Shown here: in pieces, positions 6,831-14,104 of the stretch | How positions within the stretch are numbered: the stretch's first letter is position 1 | Layout: each line of letters opens with the position of its first letter | Assembly: GCA_019423835.1 (NCBI GenBank) | Contig: JAHZAR010000019.1 | Coordinates: 18,636 to 33,982 of the forward strand | Direction of reading: 5' to 3' | Source: Clostridiales bacterium | GTDB lineage: Bacteria > Bacillota > Clostridia > Lachnospirales > Lachnospiraceae | Length of the DNA stretch: 15,347 nucleotides | The notes under the pieces: generated by a model | What the model saw: only the letters and a program-made list of their open reading frames with translations | The model's database searches: none | What the model was told of the DNA's origin: nothing | Translations under genes and position numbers: made by a program

Positions 6831-7175
6831 ATGCCTTTTATTAATTCTAAATTGTCAGTTAAGGTGTCAGAGGAAAAGAGGGAAGCAATCAAGACAAGGC
6901 TGGGACAGGCCATAGAGGCAATTCCGGGCAAAACGGAAAGCTGGCTGATGGTAGGCTTTGAGGACGATTACTGCCTGTACTTTAAAGGCAACCAGGATGC
7001 GCCTGCCGCTTTTATTGAGGTGAAAATTTTCGGCAGCGCACCTGACAGCGCCTTTGACAGACTGACAGAGCGCATTTCTTCCATTTATGAGGAGGAGCTG
7101 GGGATACCGAAAAACCGTATCTATATCCAGTATGAGGAAGTGCTTCACTGGGGATGGAACGGAGCCAATTTTTAG
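6831..7175 (+). CDS. MIF-family tautomerase (macrophage migration inhibitory factor-like)
   Basis: This 114-residue protein belongs to the MIF branch of the tautomerase superfamily. Members form trimers and use the N-terminal proline, exposed after Met removal, as a general base in keto-enol tautomerisation (for example of phenylpyruvate). Evidence: it begins MPFINSKLSVKVSEEKR; K34 lies in the IPGKTESWLMV stretch corresponding to the MIF active-site lysine region; and it ends EVLHWGWNGANF, close to the MIF C-terminal WGWNGxxF motif. The ATG at 6831 is required because Pro must be residue 2, and AAAGGAG (6816-6822) lies eight bases upstream; an in-frame GTG nine bases earlier would bury the proline. 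Bacterial MIF proteins have poorly known physiological roles. It is followed 64 bp later by the ferritin gene. Confidence 0.92.
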   Translation: MPFINSKLSVKVSEEKREAIKTRLGQAIEAIPGKTESWLMVGFEDDYCLYFKGNQDAPAAFIEVKIFGSAPDSAFDRLTERISSIYEEELGIPKNRIYIQYEEVLHWGWNGANF

Positions 7176-7239
7176 ACGGGGCAGCGTCTTTGGACAGAGC
7201 CGCAGCGGACAGAAACAGAGAAGAAGGAGGACGACAGTC

Positions 7240-7752
7240 ATGATGAATGAAAAAGTGGCAGAGCTTATTAACACACAGGTAAATAAAGAGTTTTATTCCG
7301 CATATCTTTATCTGGAGTTTTCCAATTTTTATGTGGAGCAGGGGTTAAGCGGATTTGCAAACTGGTACAGCGTTCAGGCGCAGGAGGAGAGGGATCACGC
7401 GATGCTGATGTTAAAATACCTTCAGAACAGCGGCGAATCCGTGCGATTGGAGGCCATTGACAAGCCGCAGGCTCAGCTTCAGAACAATATGGATCCCCTG
7501 AAGGAAGGGCTTAAGCATGAGCAGTACGTAACCTCCCTGATCAACAATATCTATGATGCGGCCTACAGTGTGAAGGATTTCCGCACCATGCAGTTTCTCG
7601 ACTGGTTTGTAAAGGAACAGGGAGAGGAGGAGATGAACGCCTCAGACCTGATTAAAAAGATGGAGCTGTTCGGCGGAGATCCGAAGGGACTTTATATGCT
7701 GGACAGTGAGCTGGGAGCCAGAACGTATACAGCCCCGTCCCTGACTCTGTAG
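7240..7752 (+). CDS. ftnA: Non-heme bacterial ferritin
   Basis: This 170-residue four-helix-bundle ferritin oxidises Fe(II) and stores iron as a mineral in a 24-subunit cytoplasmic shell. Using the first ATG, the residues fall at the same numbers as the E. coli FtnA ferroxidase centre: E17, E50, H53, E94, Q127 and E130. The third-site residues E49, E126 and E129 and the conserved Y24 are also present. The protein lacks a bacterioferritin heme-ligand methionine equivalent, so it is Ftn rather than Bfr. AAGGAGG (7224-7230) lies nine bases before this start; an adjacent second ATG at 7243 is less well spaced. It lies between the MIF-like gene and the P1 peptidase gene, probably in one transcript. 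No iron-regulator box could be assigned. Confidence 0.96.
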   Translation: MMNEKVAELINTQVNKEFYSAYLYLEFSNFYVEQGLSGFANWYSVQAQEERDHAMLMLKYLQNSGESVRLEAIDKPQAQLQNNMDPLKEGLKHEQYVTSLINNIYDAAYSVKDFRTMQFLDWFVKEQGEEEMNASDLIKKMELFGGDPKGLYMLDSELGARTYTAPSLTL

Positions 7753-7803
7753 TCTGCGGCGATGAAGGCCTGTGCTGAGGGAAAACAGACAGAAAGGCAG
7801 AAA

Positions 7804-8967
7804 ATGATGAGACAGAGGATCTGTGATTATGGAATTCAGATAGGGAGCTTTCCCAGGGGAAGCAGAAATCTGATTACGGATGTTCCGGGTGTGACAGTAG
7901 GGCACAAGACTGTGAAGAGAAACGGAAGCTGTACCGGGGTTACGGTAATCATGCCCGTCAGGGACAACCTGTTCTTAAGTAAGTGTACAGCTGCCGCCTA
8001 TGTCCACAATGGCTTTGGGAAAACCTGCGGGCTTCTGCAGGTGGAGGAGCTGGGGACACTGGAAACCCCCATTGCTCTGACCAATACACTGAATGTGGGT
8101 CTGGTGGCTGATGCCTTGGTGGAATATACCTTAAACCGCTGTGAGTCTGACGGAAAACCCGCTTTTTCCGTCAACCCTGTGGTAGGGGAGTGCAATGACA
8201 GCCGGATAAACCAGATCTCTGAAAGGGCAGTGAAAAAGGAAGATGTGTTTGATGCCATTGCGGCAGCCGGTGAGAACTTTGAGGAAGGCAGCGTGGGCGC
8301 CGGAGCCGGAACGATCTGCTATGGCTTCAAGGGAGGAATCGGTTCTGCATCCCGGGTGGTGGAGATAGAAGGAAGGAAATATACTATCGGAGTCCTGGTC
8401 CAGTCCAACTTCGGCGCCACCCGCTGTCTGACGATCAACGGCGTTCCGGTGGGAAAGATAATTCTTAGAGAGGCAGGGGAACAGAAGGCGCCTCTCCCCT
8501 CAGACGCCCTGCAAAGCTGTGTGGAAAAAGCCCTGTTTCAGGGGACGAAAGAGGATCGGGGCTCTATTATGATGATCTGTGCCACGGATCTCCCCCTCTC
8601 CGACCGGCAGCTAAAGCGCCTGATCCGCAGAATGGGTAACGGCCTGGCGAGAACAGGCTCCTACACTGGACATGGCAGCGGGGAGATTATGATTGGCTTC
8701 ACCACAGCCAACCGGGTTCCATCCGGCCAGGAGCCGGCAGTTCTGACGCGGGAAATGCTCAACGAGAATCTTCTCAATGCCCCCTTCGAGGCCGTGGCCG
8801 AGGCGGTGGAGGAGGCGGTTCTCAACTCTATGACAATGGCTGACACGACAGAAGGAGTGGACGGAACTGTTTATTACAGCCTGGCAGAATTTCTGGAAAG
8901 AAAACCATTGAAAGAGCAGAGGGCAGCAGAGACAGTACGCCCGGGATGGAATCAAAACGAAAGATAA
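7804..8967 (+). CDS. P1 family (DmpA/BapA-type) aminopeptidase, N-terminal nucleophile hydrolase
   Basis: This 387-residue protein belongs to peptidase family P1 (L-aminopeptidase/D-esterase DmpA and beta-peptidyl aminopeptidase BapA). Members cleave themselves before a serine that becomes the nucleophile, and then remove N-terminal residues from small peptides, including D-, beta- or small L-residues. The family start RNLITDVPGVTVGHKT is at about residues 22-37. The self-cleavage site is G253-S254 in DRGSIMMICATDLPL, close to G249-S250 of DmpA. NTLNVGLVADAL and SVGAGAGTICYGFKGGIG are further family signatures. The ATG at 7804 follows a weak AAAGG (7793-7797); a start at 7762 is in frame but has no ribosome site, and one at 7807 is equally possible. 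No signal peptide, so probably cytoplasmic. The short tail after about residue 370 is not conserved family sequence as far as I can judge. Exact substrate unknown. Confidence 0.92.
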   Translation: MMRQRICDYGIQIGSFPRGSRNLITDVPGVTVGHKTVKRNGSCTGVTVIMPVRDNLFLSKCTAAAYVHNGFGKTCGLLQVEELGTLETPIALTNTLNVGLVADALVEYTLNRCESDGKPAFSVNPVVGECNDSRINQISERAVKKEDVFDAIAAAGENFEEGSVGAGAGTICYGFKGGIGSASRVVEIEGRKYTIGVLVQSNFGATRCLTINGVPVGKIILREAGEQKAPLPSDALQSCVEKALFQGTKEDRGSIMMICATDLPLSDRQLKRLIRRMGNGLARTGSYTGHGSGEIMIGFTTANRVPSGQEPAVLTREMLNENLLNAPFEAVAEAVEEAVLNSMTMADTTEGVDGTVYYSLAEFLERKPLKEQRAAETVRPGWNQNER

Positions 8968-8987
8968 GAGCAGAGAAAGCCTGGAAT

Positions 8988-9095
8988 GGGGGCTGCTGCA
9001 AAAGAGGAGAGATTCTCTGCATATGGGTACGGCTAAAGAGCAAAAATACCAATATGCAGGGAATGGAATTCCTCCTGCAGCAGCCTCCGTTTTTT
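8988..9095 (+). terminator. Long imperfect hairpin with T6 tail between convergent genes
   Basis: GGGGGCTGCTGC (8988-8999) pairs with GCAGCAGCCTCC (9077-9088, one G-T pair). Inside, AGGAG (9005-9009) pairs with CTCCT (9072-9076), ATTCTC (9012-9017) with GGGAAT (9059-9064), and TGCATATGGGTA (9018-9029) with TACCAATATGCA (9047-9058, one mismatch). The loop is about 17 nt. TTTTTT follows at 9090-9095, so it can terminate the plus-strand transcript. Arms of about 40 nt are much longer than in an ordinary terminator and may mark a mobile palindromic element. Confidence 0.6.
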
Positions 9096-9098
9096 AAT

Positions 9099-9860
9099 TC
9101 AGAGTTCTGCGCCTGGGTGAAGTCTCCAAGTCTGTGACGAACCGGCAGGGAAGATGGAGGCCTTTTGGACAAGCGATACAAACAGGGGAAGCATGGCGTC
9201 ATCTGAGGGAAGCATGGCCTCTGGGTGCCATTGGACCCCGATTCCGAATGGATAATCTTTGACCTCTACGGCCTCGACTATTCCGTCGTCAGAGAGCGCG
9301 GCTGTCTGGAGGCATTCTGCTACCTGTTTGAGGGCCTGATGGTGGTAGCTGTTCGTCCAGATCCTGGTCCCAAACAGCTGGCGGAGAAGTGTGCCCTCCT
9401 GAATCGTGACAGGGTGGCTGACATCGCCCCTGTCCGTTTCCTGCATGTGCTTGGAGACCGTTGGAGAAAATTCTGTCAAATCCTGATAGAGGGTTCCGCC
9501 GCAGGCGACATTGAGAACCTGGATTCCGCGGCAGATGGCCAGAAAGGGCTTTTTCGCCTCCAGCACAAGCTTCATCAGAGAGAGCTGGTAATCGTCCAGA
9601 AGAAGGCTGGTAGGCCCGAGAAGGCGGCTGGGGAGTTCTCCATAGCGGCAGGGAGACAGATCCTGTCCGCCGCTGAATAGAAATCCATCACAGACCGTAA
9701 GATAGCCGGATAGGATTTCCCTGCTCTTTGTCACAGGAAGCATAACGGGAACGCCTCCGCCTCGGATGACGGCGTTGGGATAATTGATGTTGGCAAAGAC
9801 TCTGGGAACCGCACCTTCGTCCAGAACGGTGACGATTCCGATTACGGGCTGTTTCTTCAC
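9099..9860 (-). CDS. Gamma-glutamyl hydrolase-like (peptidase C26) protein 2
   Basis: This second C26 class I amidotransferase-like hydrolase has 253 residues and opens on a GTG (9860-9858) about nine bases after AGGGGG. The catalytic cysteine is C110 in AICRGIQVLNVACGG, and H212 and E214 lie in VQWHPE. The FSGGQDLSP loop (62-70) and the SYHHQALK stretch (171-178) match the family. It is clearly divergent from the copy at 5970 in the substrate-loop regions (for example GGQDLSP against GGEDVDP), so it is a paralogue of perhaps different specificity rather than a recent duplicate. No fused synthetase domain is present, so hydrolysis of a gamma-glutamyl bond is the likely chemistry. The C-terminal tail of about 15 residues (PAGSSQTWRLHPGAEL) is not typical family sequence. 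It ends next to the long hairpin and is divergent from the ABC importer operon. Confidence 0.9.
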   Translation of the reverse strand: MKKQPVIGIVTVLDEGAVPRVFANINYPNAVIRGGGVPVMLPVTKSREILSGYLTVCDGFLFSGGQDLSPCRYGELPSRLLGPTSLLLDDYQLSLMKLVLEAKKPFLAICRGIQVLNVACGGTLYQDLTEFSPTVSKHMQETDRGDVSHPVTIQEGTLLRQLFGTRIWTNSYHHQALKQVAECLQTAALSDDGIVEAVEVKDYPFGIGVQWHPEAMLPSDDAMLPLFVSLVQKASIFPAGSSQTWRLHPGAEL

Positions 9861-9893
9861 AGTGATTCCCCCTTTTCAGTATCTGTTCATTTC

Positions 9894-9902
9894 AGTATAG
9901 CA
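9894..9902 (-). promoter_or_regulatory. Extended -10 promoter for C26 protein 2
   Basis: On the minus strand TGCTATACT is an extended -10 (TGn plus TATACT, 5 of 6). The -35 position 17 bp upstream reads TGTGAA, a poor match. The start would be near 9887, about 27 nt before the GTG start. Confidence 0.45.
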
Positions 9903-10077
9903 CGGCAGAGACGAAATTCACAGAAAAAAGAGAGAATATTTTTCAGATTCATTCATATAAATCGAGCAGAATTTACACATCATGGTTATCTGGTCTCAGC
10001 AGTACAAATCATGCAGATTCCCGGAAAACAGAATAATATTGATTCAGTGAGCAGAGAGAAACATATCTGCCGGGCGG

Positions 10078-10124
10078 CTGTATCATCCTCAGCAGTGGCG
10101 GCAGTAACTAGCAAAATGATACAG
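10078..10124. repeat. Perfect 9-bp inverted repeat, candidate operator
   Basis: CTGTATCAT (10078-10086) and ATGATACAG (10116-10124) are exact complements separated by 29 bp. The repeat lies about 106 bp upstream of the importer -35 and about 180 bp from the divergent hydrolase start, so it could bind a regulator acting on both. It could also be a remnant element. Seen directly; function is inferred. Confidence 0.4.
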
Positions 10125-10229
10125 ACAGAAGAAAAACAAAGGGAAAATAGAGATTAGAAAACAGACAATTCGGAATATTATCCAATTATAGATAATAAAT
10201 ACAAAATTAAACATTTAAAAGATGAAATA

Positions 10230-10258
10230 TTGACATAATAAAAATTTTATGGGATAAT
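10230..10258 (+). promoter_or_regulatory. Sigma-A promoter of the ABC importer operon
   Basis: A perfect TTGACA (10230-10235), a 17-bp AT-only-to-G spacer, and GATAAT (10253-10258, 5 of 6) within very AT-rich DNA. The start would be near 10265, giving a leader of about 68 nt ending in AGGAG (10321-10325). This is one of the best promoters in the window. Confidence 0.8.
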
Positions 10259-10332
10259 ATATCAAAAATTCAGAAATTTACAGTGGTGCAGTCAAAATGC
10301 GTATTCTGTGAATAAAAGGGAGGAGAGATTTT

Positions 10333-12060
10333 ATGAAATTGAGAGCAAAAAAACTACTTGCCCTTGCAATGGCCGGTGTGATGACGTTATCCCTGGCCGG
10401 CTGCGGCGGCTCCGGAAGCTCCGGCGGTTCCGGGAATGCAGGATCAGAGGCAGCGGGGCAGACCGGAGAAGCATCCTCAGAGGGCGGAGCAGCTTCTTCA
10501 GTTCCCAAATCAGCAGAGGAAGTGGTTGTGCCGGAGGGAGAATCCGTTTCCCAGGAGATGGATGTGGTCGGTGCCATGAATGTGGATTTCACCACCATGG
10601 ATCCCATGGATACCAGCGATACACTTTCAGGCGGCATTCAGAGACTCATGATGGATGGATTATTCGGATTTGACGACAACATGAAGATCATCCCCATGCT
10701 GGCAACCGATTATGAGGCAAATGAAAATGCCACAGAATATGTGATTCATTTAAGACAGGGAATCTCCTTCACGGACGGGACTCCGTTCAATGCAGAAGCG
10801 GCGAAGGCCAACCTGGATCGCTGGGGCGACAAGGAGCTGGGCCTTAAGAGAACGACTCTTCTGTGCAATGTGCTGGAGTCAACGGAGATTGTGGACGAGT
10901 ACACCGTGAAGGTGAAGCTGTCGGAGCCGTTCGGAGCTTTTATCGCAACGCTGGCTCACCCGGCCTGCGTGCTGATGAGCCCGAAGGTGATTGCCCAGGG
11001 AAACGATGCCTGTGCCGAGAGTCCGGTTGGAACAGGACAGTACATATTTAAGGAGTGGATCGCAGGCGATCACGCTACCGTCACACTGAACAAGGACTGG
11101 TGGGGCTATGACGCAGAAATCTGCGGCGGTACAGCTCTGGCAGAGCCGGATGCAGGTTTTAAGAGCATCACCTTCCGTCCGGTAGCTGAGAACGCTACGA
11201 GAGTCGCCATGCTGCAGTCAGGGGATGCCCAGTTCATCTGGCCGGTTCCTACGGAAAGCATGCAGGCACTTGCGGCAGATACAAACGTGTATGTGGGAGC
11301 AGAGGAGGGCATGGTTGTCCGCTATCTGTTCATGAACAATATGAAAGCCCCGTTTAATGACAAGAGGGTGCGCCAGGCTGTCAACTATGCAATCAACAAG
11401 GAAGCCTACATTGCAGTTGTAAAGAATGGCCTCTCCTCGGTGGCAACCTCCATCATCGGACCTGCCACTCAGCACTATAAGGCAAACGATCCATACCCCT
11501 ATGATCCTGAAAAGGCCAAGGAACTTCTCACAGAGGCAGGATATCCGGACGGATTTGAGTGCACCCTGATCTGCGCCAGCACCACGGCAAACTTAAAACA
11601 GGCCGAGTTCCTTCAGCAGCAGCTGGCTCAGGTGGGAATCACCATGAACATCAACGCTCTCGAGAGCGCGGTCGTAAATGACAAGGTAGAGAATGTCAAT
11701 GTTCCCGGCTCAGAGGCTGAGGTAGAGATGTACACCATCGGCTGGTCCTCCTCCACGGGAGATGCAGACTGGGGTATCCGTCCTCTGGTTGCTGTAGAAT
11801 CCATGCCTCCGATGAGCTACAACATCTGCTACTATGAAAATGAGGAAGTAGATAACCTTCTCTATGAAGCGCTGGCAACGGCAGATGAGGAGAAGAGGGC
11901 AGAGGCCTATGCCAAGGCTCAGGATATTCTCTGGGAAGACTGCCCGATGGTATGCCTTGTGAACGATTACAATACATGGGCTACCACAAACAAGATTGCC
12001 AATGTTAAGGTTTACCCGGATAACTGCCTGAATATCAGAAATGCCAGAATGGCAAAATAG
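10333..12060 (+). CDS. gsiB: ABC importer substrate-binding lipoprotein, GsiB-like (SBP family 5)
   Basis: This 575-residue extracellular solute-binding protein of family 5 (dipeptide/oligopeptide/nickel/glutathione group) is anchored to the membrane as a lipoprotein. A signal peptide with basic MKLRAKK, a hydrophobic core and lipobox LAGC places the lipidated cysteine at C24. A Gly/Ser/Ala/Glu-rich linker follows to about residue 70. The domain includes GTGQYIFKEW, FRPVAENATRVAMLQSGDAQF and PFNDKRVRQAVNYAINK. Around residues 470-484, GWSSSTGDADWGIRP followed by MSYNICYYEN resembles the glutathione-binding protein GsiB of E. coli as I remember it, more than DppA or OppA. AGGAG lies seven bases before the ATG. 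It is the first gene of the importer operon and is followed by a hairpin terminator. Glutathione or a related peptide is the inferred ligand; other short peptides remain possible. Confidence 0.9.
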   Translation: MKLRAKKLLALAMAGVMTLSLAGCGGSGSSGGSGNAGSEAAGQTGEASSEGGAASSVPKSAEEVVVPEGESVSQEMDVVGAMNVDFTTMDPMDTSDTLSGGIQRLMMDGLFGFDDNMKIIPMLATDYEANENATEYVIHLRQGISFTDGTPFNAEAAKANLDRWGDKELGLKRTTLLCNVLESTEIVDEYTVKVKLSEPFGAFIATLAHPACVLMSPKVIAQGNDACAESPVGTGQYIFKEWIAGDHATVTLNKDWWGYDAEICGGTALAEPDAGFKSITFRPVAENATRVAMLQSGDAQFIWPVPTESMQALAADTNVYVGAEEGMVVRYLFMNNMKAPFNDKRVRQAVNYAINKEAYIAVVKNGLSSVATSIIGPATQHYKANDPYPYDPEKAKELLTEAGYPDGFECTLICASTTANLKQAEFLQQQLAQVGITMNINALESAVVNDKVENVNVPGSEAEVEMYTIGWSSSTGDADWGIRPLVAVESMPPMSYNICYYENEEVDNLLYEALATADEEKRAEAYAKAQDILWEDCPMVCLVNDYNTWATTNKIANVKVYPDNCLNIRNARMAK

Positions 12061-12157
12061 CGGAAAACGGCAGGCTGCACAGCTGCAGGAGAGGAAACTG
12101 AATACGTAAAAAGATAAAATAAGAGGCAGAAGAGTGCAGAAGCTCAGGCTTTGCTCG

Positions 12158-12202
12158 AAAATGGTTTGGCAGTTTGTAACAGAAAGCTGCCAAACCATTT
12201 TT
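12158..12202 (+). terminator. Internal hairpin terminator after the binding-protein gene
   Basis: AAAATGGTTTGGCAG (12158-12172) pairs perfectly with CTGCCAAACCATTTT (12187-12201) around a 14-nt loop, ending in TTTTT. It lies in the 172-bp gap before the first permease. A partial terminator or RNA-end stabiliser here would give more binding protein than membrane components, a common arrangement in ABC importer operons. It could also act on the minus strand. Confidence 0.8.
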
Positions 12203-12232
12203 GAGAGTGGGGAGAGAAGGGAGAGTGAACGG

Positions 12233-13153
12233 ATGCTGAAATATATTGTAAAGCGCGTGATCGGTGTAATCCCGACACTGATTATCGTTACAACCTTTGT
12301 GTTCTTTTTTGTACGCCTGATTCCGGGCGATCCGGCCCGTCTGGTGGCCGGTCCTCAGGCGACTCTTGAGGACGTGGAGGTGGTGAGGGAGGAGCTGGGC
12401 CTTAATAAGCCCATTCTCACTCAGTATGCAGACTATGTGACCGGACTGTTTCACGGAGATCTGGGAACGTCACTGAGGACGAAGCGCCCGGTTGCCACAG
12501 AGGTAAGTCTGCGGTATATGAATACGGTCAAGCTGACTGTGTTCAGTCTGGTGTGGAGTGTGATTGTGGGAGTGCTCATCGGAGTCTGGTCAGGAAAGCA
12601 CCGATCGCGGTGGCAGGATTACACGGGAATGACGCTGGCCATATCGGGCATCTCCATGCCTTCTTTCTGGATCGGTTTTCTCCTGATTATGGTGTTTTCC
12701 GTTAACCTTAAATGGTTTCCCACCACAGGTGCGGACTCCTGGAAGAGCTTTATTCTTCCGGCTATTGCACTGGGAACCAGCATTGCGGCCATTATCGCCA
12801 GGTTTACCCGTTCGTCCATTATCGAGGTGATGAAGGAGGACTATATCAGGACAGCCAGGGCCAAGGGCCTCAGGGAGAGAGCAGTCATCTGGAAGCATGC
12901 CTTCAGAAATGCCATGATCTCCGTGGTGACGGTGGTGGGGCTGCAGTTTGGCTTCCTTCTCGGCGGATCCGTGGTGACGGAGTCTGTGTTTGCTTTCCCG
13001 GGTCTTGGTTCCCTTCTTGTGGAGTCGGTAAACTACAGAGATTACAATGCCATTCAGTCCCTGATCCTGATTTTCTCGCTGCACTTTATTTTGATTAATC
13101 TGGTAGTGGACATCCTCTATGCTCTGCTGAATCCGGAAATCAAGCTGAATTAA
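12233..13153 (+). CDS. gsiC: ABC importer permease 1, GsiC/DppB-like
   Basis: This 306-residue inner-membrane permease of the DppB/OppB/GsiC type has six predicted helices. It begins MLKYIVKRVIGVIPTLIIV and continues with RLIPGDPARLVAGP, a GsiC/DppB signature. The cytoplasmic coupling loop that contacts the ATPase is DYIRTARAKGLRERAVIWKH (the EAA motif), followed by FRNAMISVVT. GADSW, GLQFGFLLGGSVV and the C-terminal ILINLVVDILYALLNP strongly resemble E. coli GsiC as remembered. The ATG at 12233 follows AGGGAGAG (about 12218-12225); the frame is open upstream through the terminator but that part is not protein-like. It stands second in the operon, after the internal terminator. Confidence 0.93.
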   Translation: MLKYIVKRVIGVIPTLIIVTTFVFFFVRLIPGDPARLVAGPQATLEDVEVVREELGLNKPILTQYADYVTGLFHGDLGTSLRTKRPVATEVSLRYMNTVKLTVFSLVWSVIVGVLIGVWSGKHRSRWQDYTGMTLAISGISMPSFWIGFLLIMVFSVNLKWFPTTGADSWKSFILPAIALGTSIAAIIARFTRSSIIEVMKEDYIRTARAKGLRERAVIWKHAFRNAMISVVTVVGLQFGFLLGGSVVTESVFAFPGLGSLLVESVNYRDYNAIQSLILIFSLHFILINLVVDILYALLNPEIKLN

Positions 13154-13171
13154 TGGGAAAGGGGATACATT

Positions 13172-14053
13172 ATGGCGAAGGAAGAAAAAGTATTAAATGA
13201 AAAAATGGACATTAATACGCCGTTTAAGGACTTTGTGCGGAAATTTAAAAAGCAGAAAACGGCAATCGTGGCAATGTTCTTTATCATTGCCCTGGTGATT
13301 CTCGCATTTATCAGCTACCAGATTGCCCCCTACGGCATTAATGAGTATGATTACACGGCGATCATGCAGGGGCCCAGCGCAGCCCACTGGTTTGGAACAG
13401 ACGAGTTTGGGCGGGATCTGTTTTCGAGGATCATCTGCGGCACCAGGATCTCCCTGAGCGTAGGACTGTTCTCCGTCAGCATTGCTGCTGTCTGCGGAAC
13501 CATTCTGGGGCTTCTTGGAGGATACTATGGAGGAATCCTGGACTCTGTCATTATGAGAATCTGTGACACGCTGTTTGCTTTTCCTGGAATTATTCTGGCT
13601 ATTGCCATCATTGCCATTCTGGGAAGCGGAATGACGAACGTGGTGATTGCAGTAGCTGTGTTCAGCACACCCACCTTTGCAAGGCTGGTGCGCAGTACCA
13701 CCCTGTCTACCAAGGGGAATGTATTTGTGCAGGCGGCAAGAAACCTGGGTGCCAGCGACGCCAGGATCCTGTTCCGCCACATCCTGCCCAGTGCCATTCC
13801 CAATATTATCGTGCAGTATACCATGTCCATCGGAACCTCCATCCTGACAGCATCGAGCCTGAGCTTCCTGGGTATGGGAGCCCAGCCGCCGACACCGGAG
13901 TGGGGACTTCTTCTGAGCAACGGAAGAACCTACATGATGACGAGCTGGCATATTACCCTGTTTCCGGGCCTTGCCATATTCCTGACGGTTCTGTGCTTTA
14001 ACCTTCTGGGGGACGGACTCAGGGATGCACTGGATCCGAAGCTGACCGATTAA
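13172..14053 (+). CDS. gsiD: ABC importer permease 2, GsiD/DppC-like
   Basis: This 293-residue partner permease of the DppC/OppC/GsiD type forms the membrane channel with the preceding gene product. It has the family's cytoplasmic N-terminal segment, a first helix at about residues 31-50, and an extracytoplasmic part with GPSAAHWFGTDEFGRDLFSR, the DppC-family signature. The coupling loop is QAARNLGASDARILFRHILP. SLSFLGMGAQPPTPEWG and the end FNLLGDGLRDALDPKLTD match GsiD/DppC closely. GGGAAAGGGGA (13155-13164) is about seven bases before the ATG, and the gap to the first permease is 18 bp, so they are cotranscribed. Confidence 0.93.
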   Translation: MAKEEKVLNEKMDINTPFKDFVRKFKKQKTAIVAMFFIIALVILAFISYQIAPYGINEYDYTAIMQGPSAAHWFGTDEFGRDLFSRIICGTRISLSVGLFSVSIAAVCGTILGLLGGYYGGILDSVIMRICDTLFAFPGIILAIAIIAILGSGMTNVVIAVAVFSTPTFARLVRSTTLSTKGNVFVQAARNLGASDARILFRHILPSAIPNIIVQYTMSIGTSILTASSLSFLGMGAQPPTPEWGLLLSNGRTYMMTSWHITLFPGLAIFLTVLCFNLLGDGLRDALDPKLTD

Positions 14054-14104
14054 ATGGGTGAAAGGAAAGATGAGAGGGAGAGCCGGACAGGAGGGAGGAA
14101 CGGA

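Larger units (their letters stand above)
9861..10332. other. AT-rich divergent region, C26 hydrolase / ABC importer
   Basis: This 472-bp gap has no supported gene and is markedly more AT-rich than its flanks, especially 10120-10310. It carries an extended -10 for the minus-strand hydrolase (9894-9902), a perfect 9-bp inverted repeat (10078-10086 / 10116-10124), a smaller ATTATC/GATAAT pair (10177-10182 / 10191-10196), and the importer promoter (10230-10258). These suit regulated, possibly coordinated, expression of the divergent genes; no regulator gene is adjacent. Confidence 0.6.

Noticed and set aside
9225..9680. Plus-strand frame opposite C26 protein 2
   Set aside because: It is antisense to a gene with an intact catalytic triad and has no recognisable motif or ribosome site.
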